Source: Sporosarcina sp. FSL K6-3457
GTDB lineage: Bacteria; Bacillota; Bacilli; Bacillales_A; Planococcaceae
Assembly: GCF_038007285.1 (NCBI RefSeq)
Contig: NZ_JBBOWX010000001.1
Location: 310,001-374,000, forward strand
DNA length: 64,000 bases
Direction: 5' to 3'
This document shows, piece after piece, positions 52,035-61,942 of this stretch. A program made the position numbers and the translations under genes. The notes under the pieces were generated by a model. That model did no database searches. It saw only the letters and a list, made by a program, of their open reading frames with translations, and was not told the origin of the DNA. Each line of letters opens with the position of its first letter. Within the stretch, counting starts at the first letter, position 1.

Positions 52035-53162
52035 TCACTTCAGTAAAAAATTTTCTGTATAGTACGGTTGTGATTTTTCGTTGAAGGATACACCTGTACC
52101 GAGATGGCTGTAAGTATCTAACAGGATATTTTCACGGTGCCCCGCGGAATTCATGAGACCTTCATGTGCGAAGATGCTACTGGATTGACCATAGGCTAGA
52201 TTTTCTCCAGCACTACGGTATGTCACGCCGTCATCGTCCATTCGATCGAAAGGTGATTTCCCTAGCTTGTTTTGATGGCTGAAATAATCGTTGTCAGCCA
52301 TGTCGATACTATGATTGCGTGCTGTTTCTGCGACATTCGCTTCCCATTCGAGAGCGGCTAGTCCATGACGAACGCGCGCCGCATTTGTTAAATCGAATAG
52401 TTGCTGCTCAAAACCATTGCGTAATTGTGCATCACCGCCGGCATAAATGCCGGTTTTTTTCTGTTCTAATGCAGTAGCAATGAGTTGGATTGCAGTTACT
52501 TTGTCATTTTGATGTAAATCATAAAAAACGTAGGTATACGTGTCTCCTGATTGAAAAACGTCAAAGCCTTCGCTTTCTTGGAGTACATAGATATTCAAGC
52601 CTTTGCGGATTTCCTTAATAGGCTCGCCGAATATTTCACGCACGGTCGTTTTTGAAGAACCGTACTTGATGCCAGAAATTGATGAAATGAGATCATCATT
52701 CGTATAAATAGCGTTCACTTGCCTTTCTTCATCGAATGAAATCATGACGAAATTTTGGTAGTCATTGTGATACGTTAACCATTCGGATCCGTATTCGTTC
52801 AGGGAACGGCTTTTAGGTTCACCAAGTTCAGCTGTTACTTGTATTTCTGGACTCCCTAATTCGATGTTGTGAATGGAGAGTAGTGTTTTTACTGGTTTAT
52901 CTAACACCGGCTTTTCTACTTTTGGAGTAACTTCTTCCGCTTCTGGTGTTTTGGATGTCAGGTAAAAGACGGCTTTGTCTGCGCTATCGGCGATATAGCG
53001 GATAGCGGTGTCAACAGATTCTTTCTTCAAAAGGGATCCGATTTTTTCGTCGACAGGTTCGAGAAAGGAAATGTCGACGTAGCGTGAGACTGGTTGTTCC
53101 CATAATGGCTTTGCGAGATACAATGCAGCAAGGAATAGGATGAAAAAGAATAATCGTTTCAT
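52035..53162 (-). CDS. CAP-domain (SCP-like) secreted protein, YlbC type
   Basis: The 375-residue protein has an N-terminal signal or anchor helix, a CAP-associated N-domain with EYGSEWLTYHNDYQNFVMIS, and a CAP domain from about 240: LFDLTNAARVRHGLAALEWE, ARNHSIDMADNDYFSHQNK and GHRENIL. CAP proteins act outside the cell; Bacillales examples include YlbC and YkwD. Function uncertain. Monocistronic. Confidence 0.9.
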   Translation of the reverse strand: MKRLFFFILFLAALYLAKPLWEQPVSRYVDISFLEPVDEKIGSLLKKESVDTAIRYIADSADKAVFYLTSKTPEAEEVTPKVEKPVLDKPVKTLLSIHNIELGSPEIQVTAELGEPKSRSLNEYGSEWLTYHNDYQNFVMISFDEERQVNAIYTNDDLISSISGIKYGSSKTTVREIFGEPIKEIRKGLNIYVLQESEGFDVFQSGDTYTYVFYDLHQNDKVTAIQLIATALEQKKTGIYAGGDAQLRNGFEQQLFDLTNAARVRHGLAALEWEANVAETARNHSIDMADNDYFSHQNKLGKSPFDRMDDDGVTYRSAGENLAYGQSSSIFAHEGLMNSAGHRENILLDTYSHLGTGVSFNEKSQPYYTENFLLK

Positions 53163-53336
53163 GTAAATCGCCTCCTATTTGTTATTGTAACCTGCTACTG
53201 TCTAATGAATACAGCGTGAACAATATTGTTGGAAATAATTACTTGATCCGTGGTGATGATAACACTGTCCGTATTTCCAGTCCTCGCCGAAAAACGGTAT
53301 ACTAGTAGTACAACAGATGATCGGAGTTTGGATGGT

Positions 53337-54215
53337 ATGACTTTATCGAAAAAAATGATCAATGCACAAGTGATGGATCGCAATGCTAGCTTATTTAGAT
53401 GTCCGATTTGCTTAGCGACAATGGAGATGGTGGAGTTGTCACGGCTTGTTTGTGTGAATAACCATTCCTTTGACTTATCGAAAAATGGTTATGTAAATTT
53501 GGCACCGCAAGCGCATATGACAAAGTATGACCAGTCGTTGTTTGGAGCTAGGAAAACGGTGATGACGAGTGGTTTTTTTGATGGAGTTTTGGAGGCGATT
53601 ATCAACACTGTGGAAAAACAACCACACACCGTTATTTTGGATGCAGGTTGCGGAGAAGGATCGCATTTGTCAGAGATTGTTGAAAGGCTTGCCGGTGATG
53701 TGACGGGTGTTGGCATCGATTTGGCGAAAGAAGGCATCACGGCGGCTGTGAAGGAGTATCCAGGTTTGATATGGAACGTGGCGGATCTTGCGAATTGTCC
53801 ATTTCAAGATGACAAATTCGATGTGATTTTAAATATTTTATCGCCGGCAAATTATGCAGAATTTAGCCGTTTGTTGAAACCTGGTGGACTGTTTGTAAAA
53901 GCGGTGCCGGAAAGTGGTTATTTACAAGAGCTGAGAGCTATTTTTTATGAGGATAAAGGGCAAAAAGATGAAGCGGATCCCGTCGCACGAGTGGCGGAGC
54001 ATTTTGACGCTGTTAGCACGGAGAGAATTACGTATACATTCCCGTTAGCTGATGGACTCCTTGCGCCGCTTATACAAATGACGCCTTTGACATGGGGAGC
54101 GAGTGCGGACAAGATTGAAGAGGCGCTGCAGATGACTATACCGGAGATTACGATCGATTTCACCATTATTTCTGGTGTTAACAGGAAGGAGACGGGTCAA
54201 TGTTTGGTGGAATAA
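53337..54215 (+). CDS. RlmA-type 23S rRNA (guanine-N1) methyltransferase
   Basis: The 292-residue protein has an N-terminal zinc motif, CPIC and CVNNHSFD, then DAGCGEGSHLSE and FDVILNILSPANYAEFSRLLKPGG. This is the RlmA(I)/TlrB family, which methylates G745 or G748 of 23S rRNA; some members give tylosin resistance, others are housekeeping. GGAG is 11 bases before the chosen ATG. Its end overlaps a tiny membrane-protein gene. Confidence 0.88.
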   Translation: MTLSKKMINAQVMDRNASLFRCPICLATMEMVELSRLVCVNNHSFDLSKNGYVNLAPQAHMTKYDQSLFGARKTVMTSGFFDGVLEAIINTVEKQPHTVILDAGCGEGSHLSEIVERLAGDVTGVGIDLAKEGITAAVKEYPGLIWNVADLANCPFQDDKFDVILNILSPANYAEFSRLLKPGGLFVKAVPESGYLQELRAIFYEDKGQKDEADPVARVAEHFDAVSTERITYTFPLADGLLAPLIQMTPLTWGASADKIEEALQMTIPEITIDFTIISGVNRKETGQCLVE

Positions 54216-54298
54216 GCAGTGTGCCGGGCTGGTTTTATATAGTTGCTATTGCAGTTATTGTCTTGATCATCATTTTTACAGAGTGGAAAACACGTTGA
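54200..54298 (+). CDS. 32-residue membrane peptide overlapping rlmA
   Basis: MFGGISSVPGWFYIVAIAVI continues as one membrane helix and ends FTEWKTR. AAGGAGAC lies seven bases upstream and the gene overlaps the methyltransferase by 16 bases in another frame. Too short to be called automatically; function unknown. Confidence 0.55.
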   Translation: MFGGISSVPGWFYIVAIAVIVLIIIFTEWKTR

Positions 54299-54355
54299 TG
54301 ACAGCAGAATAATGGTATACTTAAACGAAATTAGAGTGGAAAAGAGTGAACGGAT

Positions 54356-54826
54356 ATGCTGACATTTGAACAGAAGCAAGCAATTATCGAATCCTACCCG
54401 GAACTAACGCGAAAAGACGTATCTATGAAGCGGGTTAACTATCATTATGAAGACAGCTTGTACGACAAAACGGTTGTCGTTCAGCATCTTCACCCAAATG
54501 GCAATGGTTTTGTCTATGTAGCTGGCATTGTAGGGTATGACGCTGATGAGCGAGGACTTGTGAATATTCGTGAAGCATCAGAAGAGGAATTACGTAAGAC
54601 AATTGCAGATTCTATCGCGGCGTTATCACAAGGGGAAGCGGAAGCACAAGCTGTTGAACAGCACTGGGCGAATGCTGCAGGTGAAAAGCTAGTGTTGATG
54701 GAAGAACTAGGTGCTTGGAATTTATATCATGGTTTGAACTTGGAGGATAGCTTTGGCGATTATGCGGAAGCTGTCGCTTATTTGAAGGAAGAGCAGTTCA
54801 AACAGGTGCAAGGTGATTCTAAGTGA
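54356..54826 (+). CDS. Hypothetical protein
   Basis: The 156-residue soluble, acidic protein begins MLTFEQKQAIIESYPELTRK, with a strand-rich centre (RVNYHYEDSLYDKTVVVQHL, NGFVYVAGIVGYD) and a helical C-terminus. Typical of conserved Bacillales proteins of unknown function. It overlaps the start of a small membrane-protein gene by four bases, forming a short operon closed by a terminator. Confidence 0.7.
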   Translation: MLTFEQKQAIIESYPELTRKDVSMKRVNYHYEDSLYDKTVVVQHLHPNGNGFVYVAGIVGYDADERGLVNIREASEEELRKTIADSIAALSQGEAEAQAVEQHWANAAGEKLVLMEELGAWNLYHGLNLEDSFGDYAEAVAYLKEEQFKQVQGDSK

Positions 54827-54975
54827 AGGGGAAACATCTTGCTATTGGGATGGTCCTGTTTATAATCGCTATTGTCGCGGCCATTTATTTTTCGGTAATG
54901 GCAACGTTTGATAAAGGTGAAAATGGTATGGAGTCAGTTGCCATAGCAATAGTGGATAAGACTTGGACAGAGTGA
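54823..54975 (+). CDS. 50-residue single-pass membrane protein
   Basis: GTG start overlaps the previous stop (GTGA). AAGGTG lies seven bases upstream. The product MKGKHLAIGMVLFIIAIVAA continues to a short acidic outer part. The terminator begins within its last codons. Unassigned. Confidence 0.6.
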   Translation: MKGKHLAIGMVLFIIAIVAAIYFSVMATFDKGENGMESVAIAIVDKTWTE

Positions 54976-54991
54976 AAACTCTGTCTTTTTA
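54966..54991 (+). terminator. Intrinsic terminator
   Basis: GACAGAGT / ACTCTGTC stem, GAAA loop, five T residues. Confidence 0.9.
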
Positions 54992-55071
54992 ATTGTCTAG
55001 GAAATTATAAAGTTCTCGACTTGTGGATAACTGTTCGATAAACTGTTCGTATAACGATAGGAGGATGGAAT

Positions 55072-56313
55072 ATGGGCCGAGATAATGAAGGAGTCATCAA
55101 GAAAATATTGAAAGATCATTTCGTGGGATTTTGGTATTTACACGAGCACTTATTTCCGGAATCTTATCGAGAGGATATCAAGGAAACAGTTCTAAAAACA
55201 ATCAAATGCGGGTCTTCTGATTTGGGGTATGCTAAATATGAATGTTTAGGATGCGAAGGGAACCCAAGGCCTGTATTCGTTTGTTTCACATGTAAAAGTC
55301 GTTTTTGTAATAAGTGCGGGAAAAAATATACGGATGATTGGTCCGATAAACAGCAGGAACTGATATTGAATGTTCCACATCGTCATATGGTTTTTACAGT
55401 TCCACAGGAACTTAGAAACATCTTTTTTCAAGATCGTAAAAAGTTGAATGAACTGAGTCAACAGGTAGCTCAGGTTTTTCAATTTTATTACCAACGGAAA
55501 AGTAAGAAGCGTCAGTTACAAACAGGTATTATTACGGTAATCCATACCTTTGGTAGGGATTTGAAATTCAATCCTCATATACATGCTTTAGTGACAGAAG
55601 GTGCAATTGATAATCGGAACGAATGGAGTCCAAGCGAATATATTCCGTATGAATACTTGAGGAAATCTTGGCAGAAAGTACTTCTTGATTTGGTGAAAAA
55701 GTGGTTTTCTGATGATCAAAGAGCACAGGATTTAGTAAATGACTTGTACAGTCGTTATCCGAAGGGCTTTTATGTAAATGCGGAAAAGAAAATGCAAAAT
55801 GCAAAAGGAGCTGCCAAATACATCGGTAGATACTTGGCTAGACCTGCAATTGCTGAATATCGCATAGAAGAATATGACGGTAAGATGGTCACGTATTGGT
55901 ATGAGGATCACAAAACAGGAAAAAGAGTAGATGTGAAACAGTCTGCGTATAGATTTCTATATAATATTTTACAGCACATCCCACCCAAACACTTTAGAAT
56001 GGTGGGTCGTTTTGGGTTGTATAGCAGAACGAAACATAAAAAGGCAAAACAAGTTTTGACCCTTTATGCGTTCATGCGCACAAGACAATTATCATTACTG
56101 TTGGAGAGGAAACAAAAAAAGAAAACGTATCGACAGCGTATGATTGAGGCCTTTAATCGTGATCCTTTCCTGTGCCCACATTGCCATCGTGAGATGGATT
56201 TAGTGGAAATCTGGCATGCTGACTATGGATTTTTGTATCATTACATGGAGGGGATGGAGATTATCAAAATACGAGGAGAATCAGCAAATGACAGGAAACA
56301 AAGAACGGGATGA
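55072..56313 (+). CDS. IS91-family HUH (Y2) transposase
   Basis: The 413-residue protein has an N-terminal zinc-binding region (CLGCEG, CFTCKSRFCNKCGKKYTDDW), the HUH motif in FNPHIHALVTEG and the tyrosine motif YIGRY (YxxxY). It cuts single-stranded DNA at the element ends during rolling-circle transposition. It looks intact. GGAGG precedes the ATG. It overlaps the accessory gene by 26 bases. Confidence 0.93.
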   Translation: MGRDNEGVIKKILKDHFVGFWYLHEHLFPESYREDIKETVLKTIKCGSSDLGYAKYECLGCEGNPRPVFVCFTCKSRFCNKCGKKYTDDWSDKQQELILNVPHRHMVFTVPQELRNIFFQDRKKLNELSQQVAQVFQFYYQRKSKKRQLQTGIITVIHTFGRDLKFNPHIHALVTEGAIDNRNEWSPSEYIPYEYLRKSWQKVLLDLVKKWFSDDQRAQDLVNDLYSRYPKGFYVNAEKKMQNAKGAAKYIGRYLARPAIAEYRIEEYDGKMVTYWYEDHKTGKRVDVKQSAYRFLYNILQHIPPKHFRMVGRFGLYSRTKHKKAKQVLTLYAFMRTRQLSLLLERKQKKKTYRQRMIEAFNRDPFLCPHCHREMDLVEIWHADYGFLYHYMEGMEIIKIRGESANDRKQRTG

Positions 56314-56539
56314 ATTGAGCAAAGAATTTCTACAATCATTACAGGAAGATGATCCATTTGGTTTAAACGAAGAAATGGAGACAGTATTATTTGAGTGTGT
56401 GGATTGTCGTGAAGAAGACGATGTTCCTGATTTTGTTGTACAAGATTTTCAAGTGGAATTAAAGAAGGACGAAGAAGTTGAGATGGAATGTCCTTTTTGT
56501 GGTGGAACCATGCGGAGGGCGAAGAAAAGTCCCAAGTGA
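56288..56539 (+). CDS. IS91 accessory zinc-ribbon protein
   Basis: The 83-residue acidic protein has CVDC and CPFCGG pairs forming a zinc ribbon. ATG follows CGAGGAG and overlaps the transposase, so expression is coupled. Its last 12 codons lie inside the right-end sequence retained in the solo copy. Confidence 0.75.
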   Translation: MTGNKERDELSKEFLQSLQEDDPFGLNEEMETVLFECVDCREEDDVPDFVVQDFQVELKKDEEVEMECPFCGGTMRRAKKSPK

Positions 56540-56773
56540 ATTGTTTACACTTGGGACGTGGACAGAGGCGCTTTAGCGCTTTTGTTCTTTCGGTCATCAG
56601 GCATTAGTAACTAGTATATATAGGGATTAATGTTTGGTTTATGTGAAAATAAACAAGTCCTTCCTAATCATTTTACTCTGTTTTCCTAATTTTAGTTTTC
56701 TTTATAGCCTTACTATGATTAATTGATTAGGTGGGTATTTATAAAACTAGAAATTTGAAGGGGAGTAGAAAAA

Positions 56774-58066
56774 ATGAAATATAGGAAAATATTACTCATG
56801 CTAGCTGGAAGTGTACTTTTACTTGCAGCATGCGGAGATGATGAGAAAAAGCCTGAAGAGCAAGTGGAAGCAGAGCAAAGTAGTGAAGTAGTGCAAGTTG
56901 AAGGGAAAGGGGAAACAGTATCCAAGGTGGTCGATGCCTTGGAGGAGTTGAGAGTCAATTTAGAAGCACGGGAACAGCCAGACGAACCGGTTATACAAGA
57001 TGATACAGCCGTTCTTAATCCGAACATTGCAGAAATGACCGAAGGCGATGTTGAAGTCCTTTATTCAAATAAAGAGCCAGGCTATGCCCATGATATGGAT
57101 GGATTTGTTGTGACTATTGACGAGTACCAAGTAACAAAAGTGTCCGATGTCAACCGTGATTCCGAGTATTTATTCAAGGGGAATATGGAGGGCTATGTCA
57201 TTACGGCCTTGGCTACCTATGAAAACAAGCGCGGTAACCCAGTCTATTATGCTGGATTTGCGTCACTGCTCATGGATAATCGTTTTGACATCGTTTACGG
57301 GGATAAGTTCAAATTGGTGCCGCGTGAAGAGGTATTGCATTCGGGTGATCCAGCCAGTGTCAATAAGTATCCCCCTGGGTTCAAGAAGCAGGGATTTCTA
57401 TCGTTTGTCATGACGAACGAACAGTATGACAAGCTAGCTACGACGAAGCCGAAACTGATTATTGATGGAGGTGCTTCCGAACGAGAAGATATGAGGGAAG
57501 CTTATTTGGAAGAAGCTGTTTTCGATTTTATTTATAGTGCAGGCAATGAGGAAGCAATTGCTGCTGGACCTGCCTTTTACCGGGATGATTTGACGAATCA
57601 AAACATCGCAGACAAAACGATGATTTTTGAAAAGACGGGCATTGGACAAAAGTTGGAGCTTGAAGGTGTGGAAGTGACGCTGGAAGGTGTTCAATATACA
57701 GAAATTGAACCAACTGATCAATATAAGAGCACCTTCCGCAACTTTGCAGATGACGGGATTGTTGCGCTAACGGTTAAGTTCAATATCGACAATAAATCCG
57801 ATGAAACAATAAAGCTAGATGGCATTGGCTCGATATTGAGTGTAGATGACAATGAGTTTAGGTATTTCTATCAGGGGTCACTTGAGCCTGAGAGGTTAAA
57901 AACGCTTGAACCAGGCAAGTCAGGTGAGAAATTGCACGTATTCCTGTTTGATAAATATCAGTTCGACCGCCACAAGAAATTTGAACTGATCTTTGGACCA
58001 TTTTCAGGAGATGACGGCAAGAAGTTATTCAAAGGGCGCGACGTTTTGTTTACATTGCCGCGATAA
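56774..58066 (+). CDS. DUF5068-like lipoprotein
   Basis: The 430-residue lipoprotein has a lipobox LLLAACGD (Cys near 17), a Glu-rich linker, and two similar beta-rich domains (MEGYVITALATYENK, GFVVTIDEYQVTKV; LEGVEVTLEGVQYTEI, VALTVKFNIDNKSD). The layout matches DUF5068 proteins of Listeria and Bacillus as I recall them; function unknown. GGGGAG precedes the ATG. It sits directly behind the IS91 element and ends at a strong terminator. Confidence 0.75.
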   Translation: MKYRKILLMLAGSVLLLAACGDDEKKPEEQVEAEQSSEVVQVEGKGETVSKVVDALEELRVNLEAREQPDEPVIQDDTAVLNPNIAEMTEGDVEVLYSNKEPGYAHDMDGFVVTIDEYQVTKVSDVNRDSEYLFKGNMEGYVITALATYENKRGNPVYYAGFASLLMDNRFDIVYGDKFKLVPREEVLHSGDPASVNKYPPGFKKQGFLSFVMTNEQYDKLATTKPKLIIDGGASEREDMREAYLEEAVFDFIYSAGNEEAIAAGPAFYRDDLTNQNIADKTMIFEKTGIGQKLELEGVEVTLEGVQYTEIEPTDQYKSTFRNFADDGIVALTVKFNIDNKSDETIKLDGIGSILSVDDNEFRYFYQGSLEPERLKTLEPGKSGEKLHVFLFDKYQFDRHKKFELIFGPFSGDDGKKLFKGRDVLFTLPR

Positions 58067-58073
58067 TATACAG

Positions 58074-58116
58074 AAACGCACATCAAGGATTTATCTGTCC
58101 ATGATGTGCGTTTTTT
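58074..58116 (+). terminator. Intrinsic terminator
   Basis: AAACGCACATCA / TGATGTGCGTTT stem with T run, between convergent genes. Confidence 0.9.
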
Positions 58117-58133
58117 ATATGGTACGTGTGGAT

Positions 58134-60281
58134 TTATTTCTTTTGTTCAAACCGTCGATTATCGGAGCGATAAAGTCCTTTGCCGAACGGTAACCACCAG
58201 TTCCATTTACCAAATATTTTCATCAAGCTTGGCACGAGAAGTAGTCGGATAATCGTTGCGTCGATAGCAACCGCGATGGCGATACCAACCCCGATTTGTT
58301 TAACGGGCATAACATCGGTAAAGGCAAATGCACCTGTTAGCACAATCATGATAAGTGCAGCGGACGTGATAATCTTGCTTGTCGTCGCAAGCCCTTCTAC
58401 AGTTGCGCGGTCATTGTCAAACGTATTCGCATACTCCTCCTGCATCCGTGAAATGAGGAACACCTCGTAGTCCATGCTGAGTCCGAAGACCAGACTGAAG
58501 ACGATGACAGGGATAATCAGCGCGATTGTACCGGACTCAAGACCGAAATGTCCGTATTGGAAAATATAGACCAGAATTCCGAACGTTGCAGACAACCCAA
58601 TGATATTCATCAAAATCGCTTTGATGGGAATTAAAATGGAACGGAAAGCGATCATTAAGATGAAGAACGTTGAAACGACGATGACGATGAGCACGTAGAC
58701 GATTTTATCCCATATTTCATCGAAGATTTCCTGATTGAACTTCGGTTGACCACCAATTAATAAATTCTCAGCTGTTTCCTTCTCGGACCAATCACGTACC
58801 CATTGTTGTGCGGCATCAGAATCACCAGCAGCTCCAAGTGTGACAGGAATCATGAGTTGTTTGTCTTTGACGAAGGTTTCCACAAGGGGAGTGAGTCCGG
58901 TCGCCATTTCGGGTACTTGTAAGGCTTGCTCCCATTGTTCAACTGAATCAATGTCACTTGCGGTAAAAATCGTCGTTACTTTATCCACAAGCGCATCCTT
59001 TGTTAGTTGTTCTTCCAGTGTCTTCATAGCTTGAAGACCTGCTGTATTCTCCCAACCTTGTGCACGTTCTGCGACGATATAGACGGATGATTGGTCACCA
59101 AGACCGAATGTATCATCCATTAATTCAAAAGCTTGGCGGGTATCGTACGACTTAGGTAGTGAATCTATGGCTGGAATCGTCAGCTCCATATTTTTCACAG
59201 GAACTATGGCGATACCGAGCAGGATAAAGGCGACGATTGTAATGGTGATCGGTCGTTTAATAACGCGATAGGCGAATTTACGCCAATTGTCCGCGCCTTT
59301 GGCTTTTGGCTTGAGAATTTGCCATTTGTCAATGCGATCACCGAGAGCAATGAGCACGGATGGTAGTAGGGTAATGGAGCTAAGTACAGCCATACCAACG
59401 ACAATCATGCCGCCAATCGCGATGTTCTGGAAAATATCAACTCGGATAAGCATCATGGCACCGAGTCCGATGAAAACGCAAAATGCAGAAAAAACAACGG
59501 ATCTTCCTGCTGTACGGATAGTTGTAGAGACAGCTTCTAGCATGTCGCTCTTTCTGCGTTCCTCACGGTAGCGGCTAATGAATAGCAGAGCGAAGTCGAT
59601 ACTGAGTGCGAGTCCAAGCATCGGGATGATATTTAAGACAAAAATGGATAGATCCATTTGTCCGCCCAGAATCGTCAGCACACCGAACGAAGTGACAACG
59701 GTAACGACGCCGATGATAAGTGGTATGAATGAGGCGACGACTGTCCCAAAGGCGAAGAGAAGGACGATAATCGCAATCGGTAGGCCGATAGCTTCAGCTG
59801 TCATTAAGTCGCGCTGACTGGCCGTGTTGATATCTTTTGAAATCGCAGAAGCACCTGTCAGTGTAATTCCCTTTTCGTCGCCAATGGCATCTCGAATAGC
59901 TGTGACGATGTCAGACATATTTTCTGTCTGATTATCAAAATGGAGCAGGGCATAGGCAACACCTTTTGTATATTGGCTATCTTCTTCTAACGGTGAAGCA
60001 ATCGCTGACGTTACGTCAAGCTTTTCGATATTATGAAGCGTCGTTTGGATTTTATCATCTGATATGTCATCGAAAACGACAAACATCGTTTCTGCTGGCA
60101 TATCAAATGTGTCAGAAACGATATCCATGACAGCGGCATGTTCGCCGTCCATTTCGAAGCCGTCTCCTGCAAGAAGTCCTGGCAACTTAATGGCGAAAAC
60201 AGCCATCACAATGAAAATCGCAATCCATGCAAAAATAATATACTTATGTGCGCTCGTTACAAATCGCGCGAGTGTACGCAT
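58134..60281 (-). CDS. MMPL/RND-family transporter
   Basis: The 715-residue membrane protein has 12 predicted helices in two halves, each with a large outer domain. Conserved blocks are MLGLALSIDFALLFISRYREE and VFGLSMDYEVFLISRMQEEY, the MMPL charge motifs. Relatives such as YdfJ export lipids or hydrophobic compounds using proton motive force. The substrate is unknown. It appears to be a single-gene unit. Confidence 0.93.
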   Translation of the reverse strand: MRTLARFVTSAHKYIIFAWIAIFIVMAVFAIKLPGLLAGDGFEMDGEHAAVMDIVSDTFDMPAETMFVVFDDISDDKIQTTLHNIEKLDVTSAIASPLEEDSQYTKGVAYALLHFDNQTENMSDIVTAIRDAIGDEKGITLTGASAISKDINTASQRDLMTAEAIGLPIAIIVLLFAFGTVVASFIPLIIGVVTVVTSFGVLTILGGQMDLSIFVLNIIPMLGLALSIDFALLFISRYREERRKSDMLEAVSTTIRTAGRSVVFSAFCVFIGLGAMMLIRVDIFQNIAIGGMIVVGMAVLSSITLLPSVLIALGDRIDKWQILKPKAKGADNWRKFAYRVIKRPITITIVAFILLGIAIVPVKNMELTIPAIDSLPKSYDTRQAFELMDDTFGLGDQSSVYIVAERAQGWENTAGLQAMKTLEEQLTKDALVDKVTTIFTASDIDSVEQWEQALQVPEMATGLTPLVETFVKDKQLMIPVTLGAAGDSDAAQQWVRDWSEKETAENLLIGGQPKFNQEIFDEIWDKIVYVLIVIVVSTFFILMIAFRSILIPIKAILMNIIGLSATFGILVYIFQYGHFGLESGTIALIIPVIVFSLVFGLSMDYEVFLISRMQEEYANTFDNDRATVEGLATTSKIITSAALIMIVLTGAFAFTDVMPVKQIGVGIAIAVAIDATIIRLLLVPSLMKIFGKWNWWLPFGKGLYRSDNRRFEQKK

Positions 60282-60528
60282 ACAATCCGTCCTTTCGATA
60301 TGTAGATTGACTCTATTCTTCTATCATAACGGAAAATGTTGGAGATGTCTTTTTTAGGGGAAATTGTTAGTGTGAAAGTGAAAACTATATATGTTGATGT
60401 AAAGAATCCTACTAACAACGCTCGGCGCCTTCGCTGATGATTATATAGAAACATTGATTCTTATATACAAGGGGGATTAGCCAAACTGTCGTGGCGAAGG
60501 CTGGGACAGCAAAAATCTGGACAAAGAA

Positions 60529-60558
60529 AAAAGCCAATCCTCGAAAGGACTGGCTTTT
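60529..60558 (-). terminator. Intrinsic terminator of the cold-shock gene
   Basis: AAAAGCCAATCC / GGACTGGCTTTT stem; on the minus strand it ends in a T run. Confidence 0.9.
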
Positions 60559-60574
60559 GAATGGTTAATTAAAA

Positions 60575-60775
60575 TTAGTTTTTGTTAACGTTTGTAGCTT
60601 GAAGACCACGTTGGCCTTGCTCGATTTCAAACGTAACATCTTGGCCTTCTTCAAGAGACTTGAAGCCTTCTCCTTGAATAGCTGAGAAGTGTACGAATAC
60701 GTCGTCGCCATCTTCACGTTCGATGAAGCCAAAACCTTTTTCTGCGTTAAACCATTTTACTTTACCTTGTTCCAT
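60575..60775 (-). CDS. cspB: Cold-shock protein (CspA family)
   Basis: The 66-residue OB-fold protein has both RNA-binding motifs, KGFGFIE and VFVHFSAI, and begins [16 protein letters not shown]. It binds single-stranded RNA and DNA and acts as an RNA chaperone. The gene symbol is by family only. AGGAGGAA precedes the ATG, and a hairpin (GTATGC / GCATAC) lies just upstream in the leader. Confidence 0.95.
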   Translation of the reverse strand: MEQGKVKWFNAEKGFGFIEREDGDDVFVHFSAIQGEGFKSLEEGQDVTFEIEQGQRGLQATNVNKN

Positions 60776-60790
60776 GTTTGTTTCCTCCTC

Positions 60791-60807
60791 GTATGCTATA
60801 TGCATAC
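60791..60807 (-). promoter_or_regulatory. Leader hairpin next to the csp ribosome binding site
   Basis: GTATGC-TATAT-GCATAC, ending immediately upstream of the Shine-Dalgarno. Csp leaders are known temperature-responsive elements; this small stem could contribute. Confidence 0.4.
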
Positions 60808-60932
60808 ATTGTGTTACTATCCTTGCTCAAGTCTTGAAGCGGTCAAGATGTATCGAGACCATCGCGTCGAACAAAAATAATTCTTCTTTATCATAACAGA
60901 GCCTAAATCGGAATGCAAGTGAAATGACTAAA

Positions 60933-61931
60933 TTAAAAAAACAAATTCAGAACCTGATAGATAATCGCAGCAAGCGTTGCTGAAATAGGTAATGTGATAA
61001 CCCATGTTACAACGATTTTTTTAGCAACGCCCCAGTTAACCCCTTTAACGCGTTGAGCCGATCCTACCCCCATAATGGCGGAAGAAATAACATGTGTTGT
61101 ACTGACAGGTAAATGAATCAACGTAGCTCCAAAAATGATGATGGCAGATGATAAGTCGGCTGCCGCCCCATTGACTGGACGAATTTTCATAATTTTACCG
61201 CCAACGGTCTTAATAATTTTATAACCACCGATTGACGTTCCAAGCCCCATTGCAGTAGCTGCTGCAATTCGTACCCAAAGCTGAATATCGTCGCCGGTTT
61301 GTAAATTGGCAGCGATTAGGGCCATTGTAATAATCCCCATCGCTTTTTGCGCATCATTTGTACCGTGCGTGAACGCTTGTAGCGCAGCTGTACCAATTTG
61401 TAAATAGCGGAATCGCGTATTGGCTTTGAATAAGTTCCTATTTTTAAATAGAACCTTGAACAACGACATCATCAAAAATCCGCCAGCAAGTGCGATGAAC
61501 GGAGAAATGAGTAATGCCTGTAAAATTTTCAAAAATCCACTGTAATTCAAAATTCCCAACCCAGCTGCAGAAACAGCAGCACCTGCGATGGAGCCAATCA
61601 AGGCATGTGAGGAACTGGATGGAATACCGAAATACCAAGTAATCAGATTCCAAGCGATTGCCGCTGTCAGTGCTGCCAAGATTACAAGCGAACCATTCTC
61701 AAGAACGAATGGATCGACGATATCTTTTGAAATGGTTTTTGCGACGCCTGTAAATGTGAGTGCACCAACAAAGTTCATGATGGCCGCCATCAAAATAGCC
61801 GTACGCGGTTTTAGTGCGCGTGTCGAAACGGAAGTTGCAATGGCGTTGGCTGTATCGTGAAATCCGTTGATGAAATCGAAAGCGAGCGCAAAAATAACAA
61901 CCATTATCGTAAGGAAAAGTATTGTATCCAT
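60933..61931 (-). CDS. pit: Inorganic phosphate transporter (Pit family)
   Basis: The 332-residue membrane protein shows both PiT repeats: GFHDTANAIATSVSTRALKP and TNDAQKAMGIITMAL, with GAPVSTTHVIS-like HLPVSTTHVISSAIMG. It moves phosphate, probably as metal phosphate, with cations. It is paired with the DUF47 gene upstream (11 bp apart), as in B. subtilis ykaA-pit. A Pho box lies ahead of the pair. Confidence 0.95.
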   Translation of the reverse strand: MDTILFLTIMVVIFALAFDFINGFHDTANAIATSVSTRALKPRTAILMAAIMNFVGALTFTGVAKTISKDIVDPFVLENGSLVILAALTAAIAWNLITWYFGIPSSSSHALIGSIAGAAVSAAGLGILNYSGFLKILQALLISPFIALAGGFLMMSLFKVLFKNRNLFKANTRFRYLQIGTAALQAFTHGTNDAQKAMGIITMALIAANLQTGDDIQLWVRIAAATAMGLGTSIGGYKIIKTVGGKIMKIRPVNGAAADLSSAIIIFGATLIHLPVSTTHVISSAIMGVGSAQRVKGVNWGVAKKIVVTWVITLPISATLAAIIYQVLNLFF

Positions 61932-61942
61932 AAGTCTCCTCC

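Larger units (their letters stand above)
54995..56586 (+). mobile_element. IS91-like rolling-circle insertion sequence (left end approximate)
   Basis: The element carries a Y2 HUH transposase and an overlapping zinc-ribbon gene. The right end (56503-56586) has the hairpin GTCCCAAGTG / CACTTGGGAC and GCGC-TTTA-GCGC, with TTTTGTTC at the tip; GTTC-type flanks suit IS91. The solo copy at 2882 defines this end well. The left end is not determined; it lies between the terminator at 54990 and the transposase ATG. Confidence 0.8.
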
